A DNA stretch of 64,000 nt from the NCBI RefSeq assembly GCF_900683735.1, contig NZ_LR215979.1, forward strand, positions 2,232,001 through 2,296,000. The letters are read 5' to 3'. Under the pieces are notes generated by a model. The model saw nothing but the letters and a program-made list of their open reading frames with translations, did not search any database and was not told the DNA's origin. This document shows, in pieces, positions 1 through 9,770 of this stretch (its first letter is position 1; each line of letters begins with the position of its first letter). Both the position numbers and the translations under genes were made by a program. Source of the DNA: Fusobacterium ulcerans ATCC 49185. Its GTDB lineage: Bacteria; Fusobacteriota; Fusobacteriia; Fusobacteriales; Fusobacteriaceae.

Positions 1-102
1 GAAGGAGAGACTAAATCTGTATATTGCAATGCAGTAGTAGATGCTCATCAGTTTGTTCGTTCGTTGATTATTCAAGGAAAATTAACTGTAGAAAATCTAT
101 AA
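1..102 (+). CDS. C-terminal end of an unrecognised protein (partial)
   Basis: The reading frame is open from the first base and closes with TAA at 100-102. The last 33 residues end in ...GKLTVENL. The piece is too short for me to assign a family. It precedes the DJ-1-type gene by 30 bases with a strong ribosome-binding site in between and no terminator, so the two may be co-transcribed. Confidence 0.6.
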   Translation, partial: EGETKSVYCNAVVDAHQFVRSLIIQGKLTVENL

Positions 103-132
103 TTAAATAAAATATACCAAGGAGGCATCAAT

Positions 133-678
133 ATGAAAAAAGTTTATGTTTTATTAGCAGATGGTTTTGAACTCATTGAAGCCCTAACTCCTGTTGATGT
201 GTTGAGAAGAGGTGGAGCAGATGTTATAACTGTTTCTATCACATCTGAAAAGGATGTTATGTCAGCTCAAAAAGTACTTGTTAAAGCTGATACTACTTTA
301 AAAGAAACTGATATAAAAGATGGAGATATGATTGTACTCCCTGGAGGAAATCCCGGATATATCAATCTTGGAAATTCCAATGAAGTAGTAGAAATTGTCA
401 GATTCTATGCAGCTAATGATAAATTTATAGGTGCTATATGTGGAGCTCCTTCAATTTTAGCAAATCATGACATTGCTTCTGGAAAAAAAGTGACATGCCA
501 TACTTCGATTAAAGGGCTTATGAAAAATTATCAATATGAAGAAAAAAATATTGTCAAAGACGAAAAACTTATAACTGGTATGGGTGCTGGACATTCTTTA
601 GCTTTTGCTTTTAATTTAGCCGAAGTTTTACTGGACTCAGATACTATTAATCAAATAAAAACTGGTATGGAATTATAA
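133..678 (+). CDS. DJ-1/PfpI family protein (YajL-like; glyoxalase/deglycase or chaperone)
   Basis: A 181-residue cytoplasmic protein, the normal length for the DJ-1/YajL group. Seen directly: the nucleophile elbow AICGAP with Cys103, the conserved acidic residue Glu16 that in DJ-1 contacts the reactive Cys, and a CHTS segment at about 122-125 that supplies the nearby His. Family members protect proteins and nucleotides from glyoxal-type damage or act as redox chaperones; which activity applies cannot be read from the sequence. AAGGAGG lies 7-8 bases before the ATG. The neighbour upstream is a truncated gene of unknown function. A Cys protease-type activity is a less likely alternative for this subgroup. 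Confidence 0.85.
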   Translation: MKKVYVLLADGFELIEALTPVDVLRRGGADVITVSITSEKDVMSAQKVLVKADTTLKETDIKDGDMIVLPGGNPGYINLGNSNEVVEIVRFYAANDKFIGAICGAPSILANHDIASGKKVTCHTSIKGLMKNYQYEEKNIVKDEKLITGMGAGHSLAFAFNLAEVLLDSDTINQIKTGMEL

Positions 679-729
679 AAATTAGTCAATTTTTGTTATT
701 TTTTTATTTGATTGCAAAAAATTTTAATA

Positions 730-758
730 TTGACTAAAAATAATAGATGGGGTATACT
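730..758 (+). promoter_or_regulatory. Sigma-70-type promoter of a possible small RNA
   Basis: TTGACT at 730-735 and TATACT at 753-758 are separated by exactly 17 bases. No open reading frame follows before the T-run at 822-828, so if the promoter is active it makes a short untranslated RNA. The TTGACTAA also forms the right half of an inverted repeat with TTAGTCAAT at about 682-690. Confidence 0.5.
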
Positions 759-764
759 TTAATC

Positions 765-828
765 GAGACTGACACAGTAAATTAGATTTCTGTAACCCCC
801 AGAGTCTATTTTTAGTCTTTGTTTTTTT
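765..828 (+). ncRNA. Candidate small RNA between the DJ-1 gene and its terminator
   Basis: A transcript from the promoter at 730-758 would start near 765 and could end at the seven-T run at 822-828, about 64 bases. The interval has nested pairing potential: AGACT (766-770) with AGTCT (803-807 or 814-818), and ACAG with CTGT inside. No coding capacity was seen. An alternative is the remnant of an insertion-sequence end, because the GAGACTGACACAG segment resembles a terminal repeat. I recognise no known RNA family. Confidence 0.3.
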
Positions 829-847
829 AACACTCCCCCGTGTTATA

Positions 848-880
848 AAAAAAGCCCCTCTATTGCAGAGGGGATTTTTT
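848..880. terminator. Bidirectional intrinsic terminator
   Basis: CCCCTC (855-860) and GAGGGG (868-873) form a perfect 6-bp stem with a 7-base loop, flanked by A-runs on the left and T-runs on the right. It lies between the plus-strand DJ-1 gene and the 3' end of the minus-strand alcohol dehydrogenase, and can serve both. Confidence 0.85.
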
Positions 881-906
881 TATTCAAATATTTTATTTTT
901 GTAATT

Positions 907-2070
907 TTATCTTGCCAGTTTTAATATTTCAAATACATCATTTTCATACAATTTTTTGAAATTTCCCTGTGGTCCTTTTCTGCAGCATTTCTCTGCCATT
1001 TCCTTCAGTCTGTCATCAGGAATATCTACCTCTTTCAAATATACAGGAAGTCCTAAACTGTAATAAAATTCTTCCAGTTTTTGAATTCCCTGTTTTACTA
1101 CAAGCTCCTTATCTGTAAGAGTCATACTCACTCCAAATACACGAACAGCAAACTGTACAAATCTATCCATATTCTCATGGCAAACATATTTCATCCATGC
1201 AGGGAATACAATGGATAATCCTGCCCCATGAGCTATATCATATATAGCACTGATTTCATGCTCTATCTGATGAGAACCCCAATCTCCAAGACGTCCTGTG
1301 TTTAAAAGACTGTTATGAGCTATAGTTCCTGCCCACATAATCTCAGCACGTACATCATAATTTTCTGGCTCTTTAAGTGCAAGAGGAGCATAATCTATAA
1401 CTGTCTTCATAGTAGCTTCTATCAATCTGTCTGTAAAATCCACATGCTCTACTTGTGTGAAGTAACGCTCCATAAGGTGAGCTAATATATCTGAAGCTCC
1501 ACAAGCTGTCTGATAACTTGGAAGAGAGAATGTAAATTCTGGATTCATTATTGCAAACTTAGGTATCATAGAAACATTTCCACATGATCGTTTTAAAAGT
1601 CCTTCCTCTTTTGTAATAACACTTCCCATACTTGATTCGCTTCCTGCTGCTGGTATAGTCAGTACTACCCCAATTGGAAGAGCTTCATCTGGTCCTGCTT
1701 TTCTTTCATAAAAATCCCATACATCTCCATCATAATTTACCCCTGCTGCTATTCCTTTGGCAGTATCTATTGTACTTCCTCCACCTACAGCCAGTATTGC
1801 ATCAAGATTATGCTCTCTGCACAGTTTAATACCTTCTTTTACCAATTTTAATCTTGGATTAGGCTGCACTCCCCCAAGTTCTACAAAAGAGATATTTTCG
1901 GCATTTAAAGCCTTCACAACAGTGTCATATAACCCTATTCTCTTAATAGTTCCTCCACCATATACTAAAAGTACACGGCTTCCTAGTTTTTTCATTTCTT
2001 TTCCTACTTGATTTTCAGTTCCTTTTCCAAAAATAATTTTCGCTGGGTTGTAAAAAGTAAAATTATCCAT
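907..2070 (-). CDS. Iron-containing alcohol/aldehyde dehydrogenase (YqhD/BdhA type)
   Basis: A 387-residue group III (iron) alcohol dehydrogenase, the same length as E. coli YqhD. The nucleotide-binding GGGST motif sits at 97-100. The four metal ligands are present as Asp194, His198, His267 and His281, the same numbering as known for YqhD. The family reduces aldehydes to alcohols with NADPH in the cytoplasm (butanol dehydrogenase or broad aldehyde reductase); the physiological substrate cannot be told. ATG is preceded by GAGGAGG. The gene is transcribed alone from a promoter with an unusual 19-base spacer (see 2104-2134), which suggests induction by aldehydes through a MerR-type activator located elsewhere. 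Confidence 0.93.
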   Translation of the reverse strand: MDNFTFYNPAKIIFGKGTENQVGKEMKKLGSRVLLVYGGGTIKRIGLYDTVVKALNAENISFVELGGVQPNPRLKLVKEGIKLCREHNLDAILAVGGGSTIDTAKGIAAGVNYDGDVWDFYERKAGPDEALPIGVVLTIPAAGSESSMGSVITKEEGLLKRSCGNVSMIPKFAIMNPEFTFSLPSYQTACGASDILAHLMERYFTQVEHVDFTDRLIEATMKTVIDYAPLALKEPENYDVRAEIMWAGTIAHNSLLNTGRLGDWGSHQIEHEISAIYDIAHGAGLSIVFPAWMKYVCHENMDRFVQFAVRVFGVSMTLTDKELVVKQGIQKLEEFYYSLGLPVYLKEVDIPDDRLKEMAEKCCRKGPQGNFKKLYENDVFEILKLAR

Positions 2071-2103
2071 ACTATACTTTCCTCCTCGTTCTTTCCTATA
2101 CTT

Positions 2104-2134
2104 AGTATATACATTAGACTATACTTTAAGTCAA
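2104..2134 (-). promoter_or_regulatory. Alcohol dehydrogenase promoter, possible MerR/AdhR-type site
   Basis: On the minus strand TTGACT (2134-2129) and TATACT (2109-2104) are separated by 19 bases. The spacer begins TAAAGTATAGTCTAATG. This resembles the CTTAAAG/TTAAG operators of MerR-family aldehyde regulators such as AdhR, which act on promoters with long spacers. A normal 17-base reading (TATATA as -10) is also possible, so regulator control is an inference. Confidence 0.5.
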
Positions 2135-2140
2135 GAACAA

Positions 2141-2207
2141 AAAATAAAAAAAGATGATTTTCAAAATAATTCAAGCTTTAGACACTTTTATTTTAACAAA
2201 TCATCCT
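2141..2207 (-). terminator. Terminator of lrgAB
   Basis: GATGATTT (2153-2160) pairs with AAATCATC (2198-2205) across a long loop. On the minus strand the stem is followed by two T-runs. It lies just after the lrgB stop codon. Confidence 0.6.
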
Positions 2208-2227
2208 TGATATATTATTGTATTTTT

Positions 2228-2920
2228 TTAAACAAACATTCTTACTAATGGAGCTATAACTATTGTAAGTATTCCTGCAATAACTATTGATAAAGCACTC
2301 ATAGCTCCTTCTATTTCCCCCATTTCTATTGCTCTGCTGGTTCCTACAGCATGGCTTGATATCCCTATTCCAATACCTTTAGCTACTGGATGTTTTACTC
2401 TGAATATCGAAAGTATATATGGAGCAGAAACATTTCCTGTTATCCCTGTTATTACTATTGCAAAAACTGTTATTGAAGGTATTCCTCCAAGAAGTGTTGA
2501 AAGCTCTATTCCAATAGGTGTAGTAATAGATTTAGGCATAAATGAAAGTAAAAGCTGTTCATCTATTCCCATTAATTTTCCTAAAACAACTACTGAAACA
2601 ATAGCAACAATTGATCCAACTATACCCCCACCCATTATAGGAACAAAATTCTTTTTCAAAAGATCTATCTGTCTAAAAAGGGGGATAGCTAATACAACAG
2701 TAGCTGGTGCCAGAAAGAAAACTATGAAATTTCCTCCCTGCATATAATTATTCACAGATATTTTGAAAAAATGAAGAAAAAGTATAACTATGATAGTTCC
2801 AATAAGAAGAGGATTAAATAATGCCATTTTTGTTTTTTTAAATACCAGCTTACCTATTTCAAAAGCTACTAAACTTATTATTACTCCAAAGAATGGAGTA
2901 CTAGTTAATACTTCCACCAT
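2228..2920 (-). CDS. lrgB: LrgB/CidB family membrane protein
   Basis: A 230-residue, highly hydrophobic protein with about six membrane segments. It carries typical LrgB stretches such as LSFMPKSITTPIG, VTGITGN and GISSHAVGTSRAIEMGE. In other bacteria LrgB works with LrgA as a holin/antiholin-like pair that affects murein hydrolase activity, and has been linked to pyruvate or glycolate-type transport. Its start lies inside the end of lrgA (20-base overlap), so the two are translationally coupled. No LytSR system is adjacent; the LytS/YesM-type kinase at 21950-23656 sits with a different transporter. Confidence 0.9.
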   Translation of the reverse strand: MVEVLTSTPFFGVIISLVAFEIGKLVFKKTKMALFNPLLIGTIIVILFLHFFKISVNNYMQGGNFIVFFLAPATVVLAIPLFRQIDLLKKNFVPIMGGGIVGSIVAIVSVVVLGKLMGIDEQLLLSFMPKSITTPIGIELSTLLGGIPSITVFAIVITGITGNVSAPYILSIFRVKHPVAKGIGIGISSHAVGTSRAIEMGEIEGAMSALSIVIAGILTIVIAPLVRMFV

Positions 2921-3266
2921 ATTTTTTCTCCTTTCTCTCTATGAGATATTGTACAGTAATTCCTGTCACTACCATTGTCAATAAAGTTGTAAAAACAAGC
3001 AGAAATAAAATTTTAAATAAACCTGTTTTTAATAAATATAATGATTCAATAAGTTTTACAGAAGGAGGCATAAAAAATATTGTCATATTCAGCAGCAAAA
3101 AATCTCCTGCTTTTTCTATCTTTTCCAACTTCAGCACCTTAAAATAAAGCAGTGCAAAGAGCAAAAGCATTCCACTAATCGTTCCTGGAATTGGCAAATT
3201 AAGCACTTCTGTAAGAATAATCCCAATATAATTAATTATAAAAATAATTAAAAATTCTTGTATCAT
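2901..3266 (-). CDS. lrgA: LrgA/CidA family holin-like protein
   Basis: A small four-helix membrane protein of the LrgA/CidA family, partner of LrgB. The frame is open to 3305, but I chose the ATG at 3266 (MIQEFLII...) because AGGAGGG lies 6 bases before it; this gives 121 residues, the usual family length. Recognisable are the NLPIPGTISGMLLL stretch after the first helix and a FFMPPSVKLIES segment in the middle. The pair is transcribed from the promoter at 3296-3324. Confidence 0.88.
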   Translation of the reverse strand: MIQEFLIIFIINYIGIILTEVLNLPIPGTISGMLLLFALLYFKVLKLEKIEKAGDFLLLNMTIFFMPPSVKLIESLYLLKTGLFKILFLLVFTTLLTMVVTGITVQYLIERKEKKYGGSIN

Positions 3267-3295
3267 TTTCTTCCCTCCTACATTCTTAAAAAAAT

Positions 3296-3324
3296 ATTTT
3301 AGCACATTTTGTTCTTAGTTGCAA
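3296..3324 (-). promoter_or_regulatory. Promoter of lrgAB
   Basis: On the minus strand TTGCAA (3324-3319), 17 bases, then TAAAAT (3301-3296), about 30 bases upstream of the chosen lrgA start. Confidence 0.6.
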
Positions 3325-3364
3325 AGTAAAAAAAATATTTTTTTCTTTTTATAAATACTTTTAT

Positions 3365-3420
3365 ACTAAAAAAGTACACCTCAAAAGAACATTTTAATTC
3401 TGCTCCTATTGGTGTACTTT
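3365..3420 (-). terminator. Terminator of the mutL-lysS operon
   Basis: AAAGTACACC (3371-3380) and GGTGTACTTT (3411-3420) form a perfect 10-bp stem. On the minus strand it is followed by a run of T. It lies 33 bases past the lysS stop codon. Confidence 0.75.
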
Positions 3421-3452
3421 AATATTTATTCTACATTATTTTAAAATTTAAA

Positions 3453-6375
<2,923 letters not shown>

Positions 6376-6432
6376 TTTACCTCCCGTTTATAAAAATAGA
6401 GCATAAATCAGATATGCTCTATTCAAAGATTA

Positions 6433-6801
6433 TCAATATTCTTTAATGGTAATTGAAATATTATTGACTTCTTCTCCATTATCTAATATTTTATAGGAAA
6501 ATTCCAATATATTTTGTTTATAAGTTATTTTCTCTCCCAATATATGAAAGTTTTTCTCAAATCCTTCACCGCAGTACAAAAATTCAGTCATATTGTCTAA
6601 ATCAACTTCTATAACATTTTTTATACCATTATTTTCCCTCTGAATAAATACTTTATTATCACAAAAAGATATTTTGCAATCACCTAATTTACTTTTGTAT
6701 TCATAGATAATTTTATTATTTTCCTCTTTTTTTAATCCAGTAACCATTTCAAATGATTTTTCATTGTAACTATCCAGACTTTTTATCATGAACTTATTCA
6801 T
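6433..6801 (-). CDS. Uncharacterised 122-residue protein
   Basis: I do not recognise this family. It is a soluble, strand-rich protein without signal peptide or membrane segment; the pattern of alternating charged and aliphatic residues suggests a small beta-barrel or lipocalin-like fold of the DUF1934 type, but this is a guess. Its start overlaps the stop of the upstream DUF1292 gene by one base (TAATG), so the two are translationally coupled within the mutL-lysS operon. Confidence 0.7.
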   Translation of the reverse strand: MNKFMIKSLDSYNEKSFEMVTGLKKEENNKIIYEYKSKLGDCKISFCDNKVFIQRENNGIKNVIEVDLDNMTEFLYCGEGFEKNFHILGEKITYKQNILEFSYKILDNGEEVNNISITIKEY

Positions 6802-7136
6802 TAATAGTATTCCTCTTCATCTTCATAGTAATCTTCATTGTCAAATTTTTCACTGTAGTCATCTTCTCTGTCATAATATTCATCTTCTTCATAGTCACCT
6901 ATATCATCACCAGACAGATATTCTTCTCTCCAATATTCTATAACTTCCATAGCATCACTATCTTCCATTAAATAAATATCTTCTTCATCCTCATTGTATA
7001 AAAACACATGGATTTGTCCATCAAAATCCTCTGCAATTATATACTCCTTATCTCCCATTACAACATTTTCAATTACATGTAATTCGTACTCTTCATCATC
7101 AATGTCATGATAAAAAGTTTCTCCTTGCGAATACAT
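6801..7136 (-). CDS. DUF1292-like small acidic protein
   Basis: A 111-residue cytoplasmic protein. Residues about 8-60 (DDEEYELHVIENVVMGDKEY, then IAEDF and a VFLYNEDEED strand) match the pattern of DUF1292/YrzB proteins, which are small proteins of unknown role common in Firmicutes. The C-terminal 40 residues are almost only Asp, Glu and Tyr, a low-complexity acidic tail. It lies 50 bases after rlmH and is coupled to the next gene by a TAATG overlap. Function unknown. Confidence 0.7.
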   Translation of the reverse strand: MYSQGETFYHDIDDEEYELHVIENVVMGDKEYIIAEDFDGQIHVFLYNEDEEDIYLMEDSDAMEVIEYWREEYLSGDDIGDYEEDEYYDREDDYSEKFDNEDYYEDEEEYY

Positions 7137-7186
7137 AGCTCTTCCCTCCTAAATTTTATTAACTTTAAATATTTTTGCTGACTTTA

Positions 7187-7654
7187 TTATTTATGGTATT
7201 TAGTATTTTTTATAATACTGAACCATCTGTAAATTTGCTCACTGAGTATCAATCTCATTAACTGATGAGGAAAAGTCATTTTAGAGAAGCTTAATCTCAT
7301 ATCTACTGCTTTTCTTACATTTTCTGATACTCCATATGAACCACCAATTATAAAATTTATACTGCTCACACCATTTACTGTAAGTCTTTCTATTTCTTCA
7401 GACATTTCCTCTGAAGAAAAGTTTTTCCCTTGAATATCCAGAAGAATATTATATCCACCTAGTTTTTCCATAGTCTTAAGAATGTCTTCTGATTCTTTTT
7501 CAATAGAAATATTTCTATTGGTATCATTTCCATCTTCTTTCAATTCCACAATTTTCATTTTAGCAAAAGACTGCATTCTTTTCAAGAATTCATTTATTCC
7601 CTCAATTATATACTTTTCTTTTACTTTTCCTACACATATAATAGATACATTCAA
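7187..7654 (-). CDS. rlmH: 23S rRNA (pseudouridine1915-N3)-methyltransferase
   Basis: A 155-residue SPOUT-class methyltransferase, exactly the usual length. It modifies pseudouridine 1915 of helix 69 in 23S rRNA using S-adenosylmethionine. The binding knot is visible: LDIQGKNFSSEEM (72-84), FIIGGSYG (101-108) and the C-terminal LSEQIYRWFSIIKNTKYHK, which carries the conserved QxYRWxxIxxxxxYHK signature. It follows mutL by about 30 bases in the same operon. Confidence 0.95.
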   Translation of the reverse strand: MNVSIICVGKVKEKYIIEGINEFLKRMQSFAKMKIVELKEDGNDTNRNISIEKESEDILKTMEKLGGYNILLDIQGKNFSSEEMSEEIERLTVNGVSSINFIIGGSYGVSENVRKAVDMRLSFSKMTFPHQLMRLILSEQIYRWFSIIKNTKYHK

Positions 7655-7684
7655 AATATACTCCTTTTTTCAAAAAAATTCAAT

Positions 7685-9607
7685 TTATTTTCTCTTAAAA
7701 AGTTTTTCTAAATCATTCAGAGTAATTTTTACTATAATTGGTCTTCCGTGAGGACAAGTATATTTACCTATTTCATGAAGTTTCTTTATTATTGTTTCCA
7801 TTTCACTAATAGAAAGTTTTTCATTGGCTTTTATAGCCCCTTTACATGACATTGAAATTATAATACTTTCTCTGATATCTGTTTCTTTATTCTCTTTAAG
7901 ATTTTTAATTATATTTCTGAAAATATTTTCTGTGCTGTCCCTAAAATTCATTACTGGAACTGATCTTATTACTACTTCATTCTCATCAAACTCATCAATC
8001 TCAAATCCAAACTCTGTAAAATATTCCATATTTTCAAAAATAAGTTCTCTCTCCCTTGGGTCAAGATTTATTCTTATTGGCACCAAAAGCTGCTGTCTGC
8101 TCACACTTGTTCCATAATATTCTTTTTTTAATTTCTCATAAAGTATTCTCTCGTGAATTATATGCTGATCATATATTTCAAATACTCCATCTCTTTCAAC
8201 TAAAATGAACGAATCAAATATCTGTCCTAAAACTTTAAAATCTATTTTAGGAACAGCATTCTTTTCTTCTGGTATAACAGCTTCTTTAATTTCAGGTTTT
8301 ACTTCTAAAATAACATTGCTTTTCATTGTATCAGATTTTTCATTTTCTTCAAATGCTTTTATTTCTTCTTTTATCTCAAAAACAGAATTTTTCTTCTTCT
8401 CACTGAACATATTTTCAAAATCATCTTCATCTGATTTTTCAATCTTCTCAGTTTTTTCAATTTCTTCTTTTACCTCTATGTCAGAAATTTCTATCTCTCT
8501 TTCTGCTTTAGGATATTTTTTCACTTCAAGTCCTTCAAACTTTGTATTTTCTGCCTTCATAGGAACAAATTTTGAAAATTCTGTAAAGTCTATTAAAGCT
8601 TCTTTTTCCTTTTCAATATTCTTTTCCATAGTTGGAGAAACAAAAACATCATCACCTTCAAAACAATTTTCAATTTCTCTCAAAACTTTTCCATATATAT
8701 TAGATTCATTTGAGAATTTCACTATTTTCTTTGAAGGATGTACATTAACATCTACCTCTTTAGGATCTATCTCTAGGAACAAAATTGCAAAAGGATATTT
8801 TCCTTTCATAAGCTTTGTATAGTACCCATCAATAATAGCGTTCTCCAGAAGTTTTGATTTTACCATACGCCCATTTACAAATGTAAATATAGAATCTCTT
8901 GTAGCTCTATACAATGAAGCATTTCCCAGATACCCCATAGAAAAAGCTTTTGAATTTTTTAAAACATTTCTTCCAAATATTTCTACAATAGTATTCTCTA
9001 TCCCATTTCCTGTTGTCTTTATACTCACTTTATCATCAAGTATAAGAGTTATAGCAGTATTAGGATTTCCCAGTGCTTCCTGTACTATTATATCTTTTAT
9101 ATTCATATATTCTGTTGTAGTCTTTCTCAAAAACTTTAGTCTTGCAGGAGTATTAAAAAACAAATCTTTTATTTCTATGGTAGTTCCCACATTTCTCTGA
9201 ATTTCTTTAAGACCTGTTATTTTTCCACCAGAAACTGTTATTGCTGATCCTACTTCATCATCTTTAGTTCGAGAAGATAAAGACATTTTTGATACTGCTG
9301 AGATAGAAGAAAGTGCCTCTCCTCTAAACCCATATGTAAAAAGATTATATAAATCTTCCTTTTTAGCTATCTTACTTGTAGCATGTCTTTCTACAGAAAG
9401 AAGCAGATCATCTTGAGTCATTCCCTTTCCATCATCAGATATTATCACATGTCTTCCGCCAGATTTAACCTCTATTTTTATACTTTTGCTCTCTGCATCT
9501 AGTGAGTTTTCCAAAAGTTCTTTCAGCATACTGGCAGGATTTTCAACTACTTCCCCAGCTGCAATTATGTTAGAAACTGATTCGTCTAATACTTTTATTA
9601 TTCCCAT
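7685..9607 (-). CDS. mutL: DNA mismatch repair protein MutL
   Basis: A 640-residue MutL. The N-terminal GHKL ATPase has the expected motifs in order: ENSLDAE, DDGKGM and YGFRGEALSS. An acidic, Lys/Glu-rich linker (about 345-445) leads to the C-terminal dimerisation domain. This domain carries DQHIIHERILYE, which fits the metal-binding nuclease motif DQHA(X)2E(X)4E apart from one Ala-to-Ile change, and the matching CPHGRP motif near the end. MutL should therefore nick DNA itself, as in organisms without MutH. The frame extends to GTG at 9613, but that codon overlaps the AGGAGG site; the ATG at 9607, 5 bases after it, is preferred. First gene of the operon that ends with lysS; mutS is not in the window. 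Confidence 0.96.
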   Translation of the reverse strand: MGIIKVLDESVSNIIAAGEVVENPASMLKELLENSLDAESKSIKIEVKSGGRHVIISDDGKGMTQDDLLLSVERHATSKIAKKEDLYNLFTYGFRGEALSSISAVSKMSLSSRTKDDEVGSAITVSGGKITGLKEIQRNVGTTIEIKDLFFNTPARLKFLRKTTTEYMNIKDIIVQEALGNPNTAITLILDDKVSIKTTGNGIENTIVEIFGRNVLKNSKAFSMGYLGNASLYRATRDSIFTFVNGRMVKSKLLENAIIDGYYTKLMKGKYPFAILFLEIDPKEVDVNVHPSKKIVKFSNESNIYGKVLREIENCFEGDDVFVSPTMEKNIEKEKEALIDFTEFSKFVPMKAENTKFEGLEVKKYPKAEREIEISDIEVKEEIEKTEKIEKSDEDDFENMFSEKKKNSVFEIKEEIKAFEENEKSDTMKSNVILEVKPEIKEAVIPEEKNAVPKIDFKVLGQIFDSFILVERDGVFEIYDQHIIHERILYEKLKKEYYGTSVSRQQLLVPIRINLDPRERELIFENMEYFTEFGFEIDEFDENEVVIRSVPVMNFRDSTENIFRNIIKNLKENKETDIRESIIISMSCKGAIKANEKLSISEMETIIKKLHEIGKYTCPHGRPIIVKITLNDLEKLFKRK

Positions 9608-9640
9608 CTCCACCTCCTAAAAAACAAAATACTGCTTTCC

Positions 9641-9669
9641 ATTATCTAATATATTTCAAATAATTTCAA
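9641..9669 (-). promoter_or_regulatory. Promoter of the mutL-lysS operon
   Basis: On the minus strand TTGAAA (9669-9664), 17 bases, then GATAAT (9646-9641), 34 bases before the mutL start. The intergenic region also serves the divergent gene at 9771. Confidence 0.6.
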
Positions 9670-9770
9670 TATTTTTTTTTAAAAATAAAAAAATAATATA
9701 ATTGTTGCCATTTTTAAGTAATTTTGCAATAATTATAGTAGCATATATTTTAATAAGAGGTGTCTAAAAA

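Noticed and set aside
2441-2920. lrgAB as a regulon of the LytS-type kinase in this window
   Set aside because: The kinase gene is 20 kb away, inside an importer operon with its own candidate operator; nothing in the sequence connects the two.
8205-8822. Plus-strand ORF of 205 codons inside mutL
   Set aside because: Composition (Ser/Phe-rich) is that of an antisense shadow of the Glu/Lys-rich MutL linker; mutL is fully supported by motifs.
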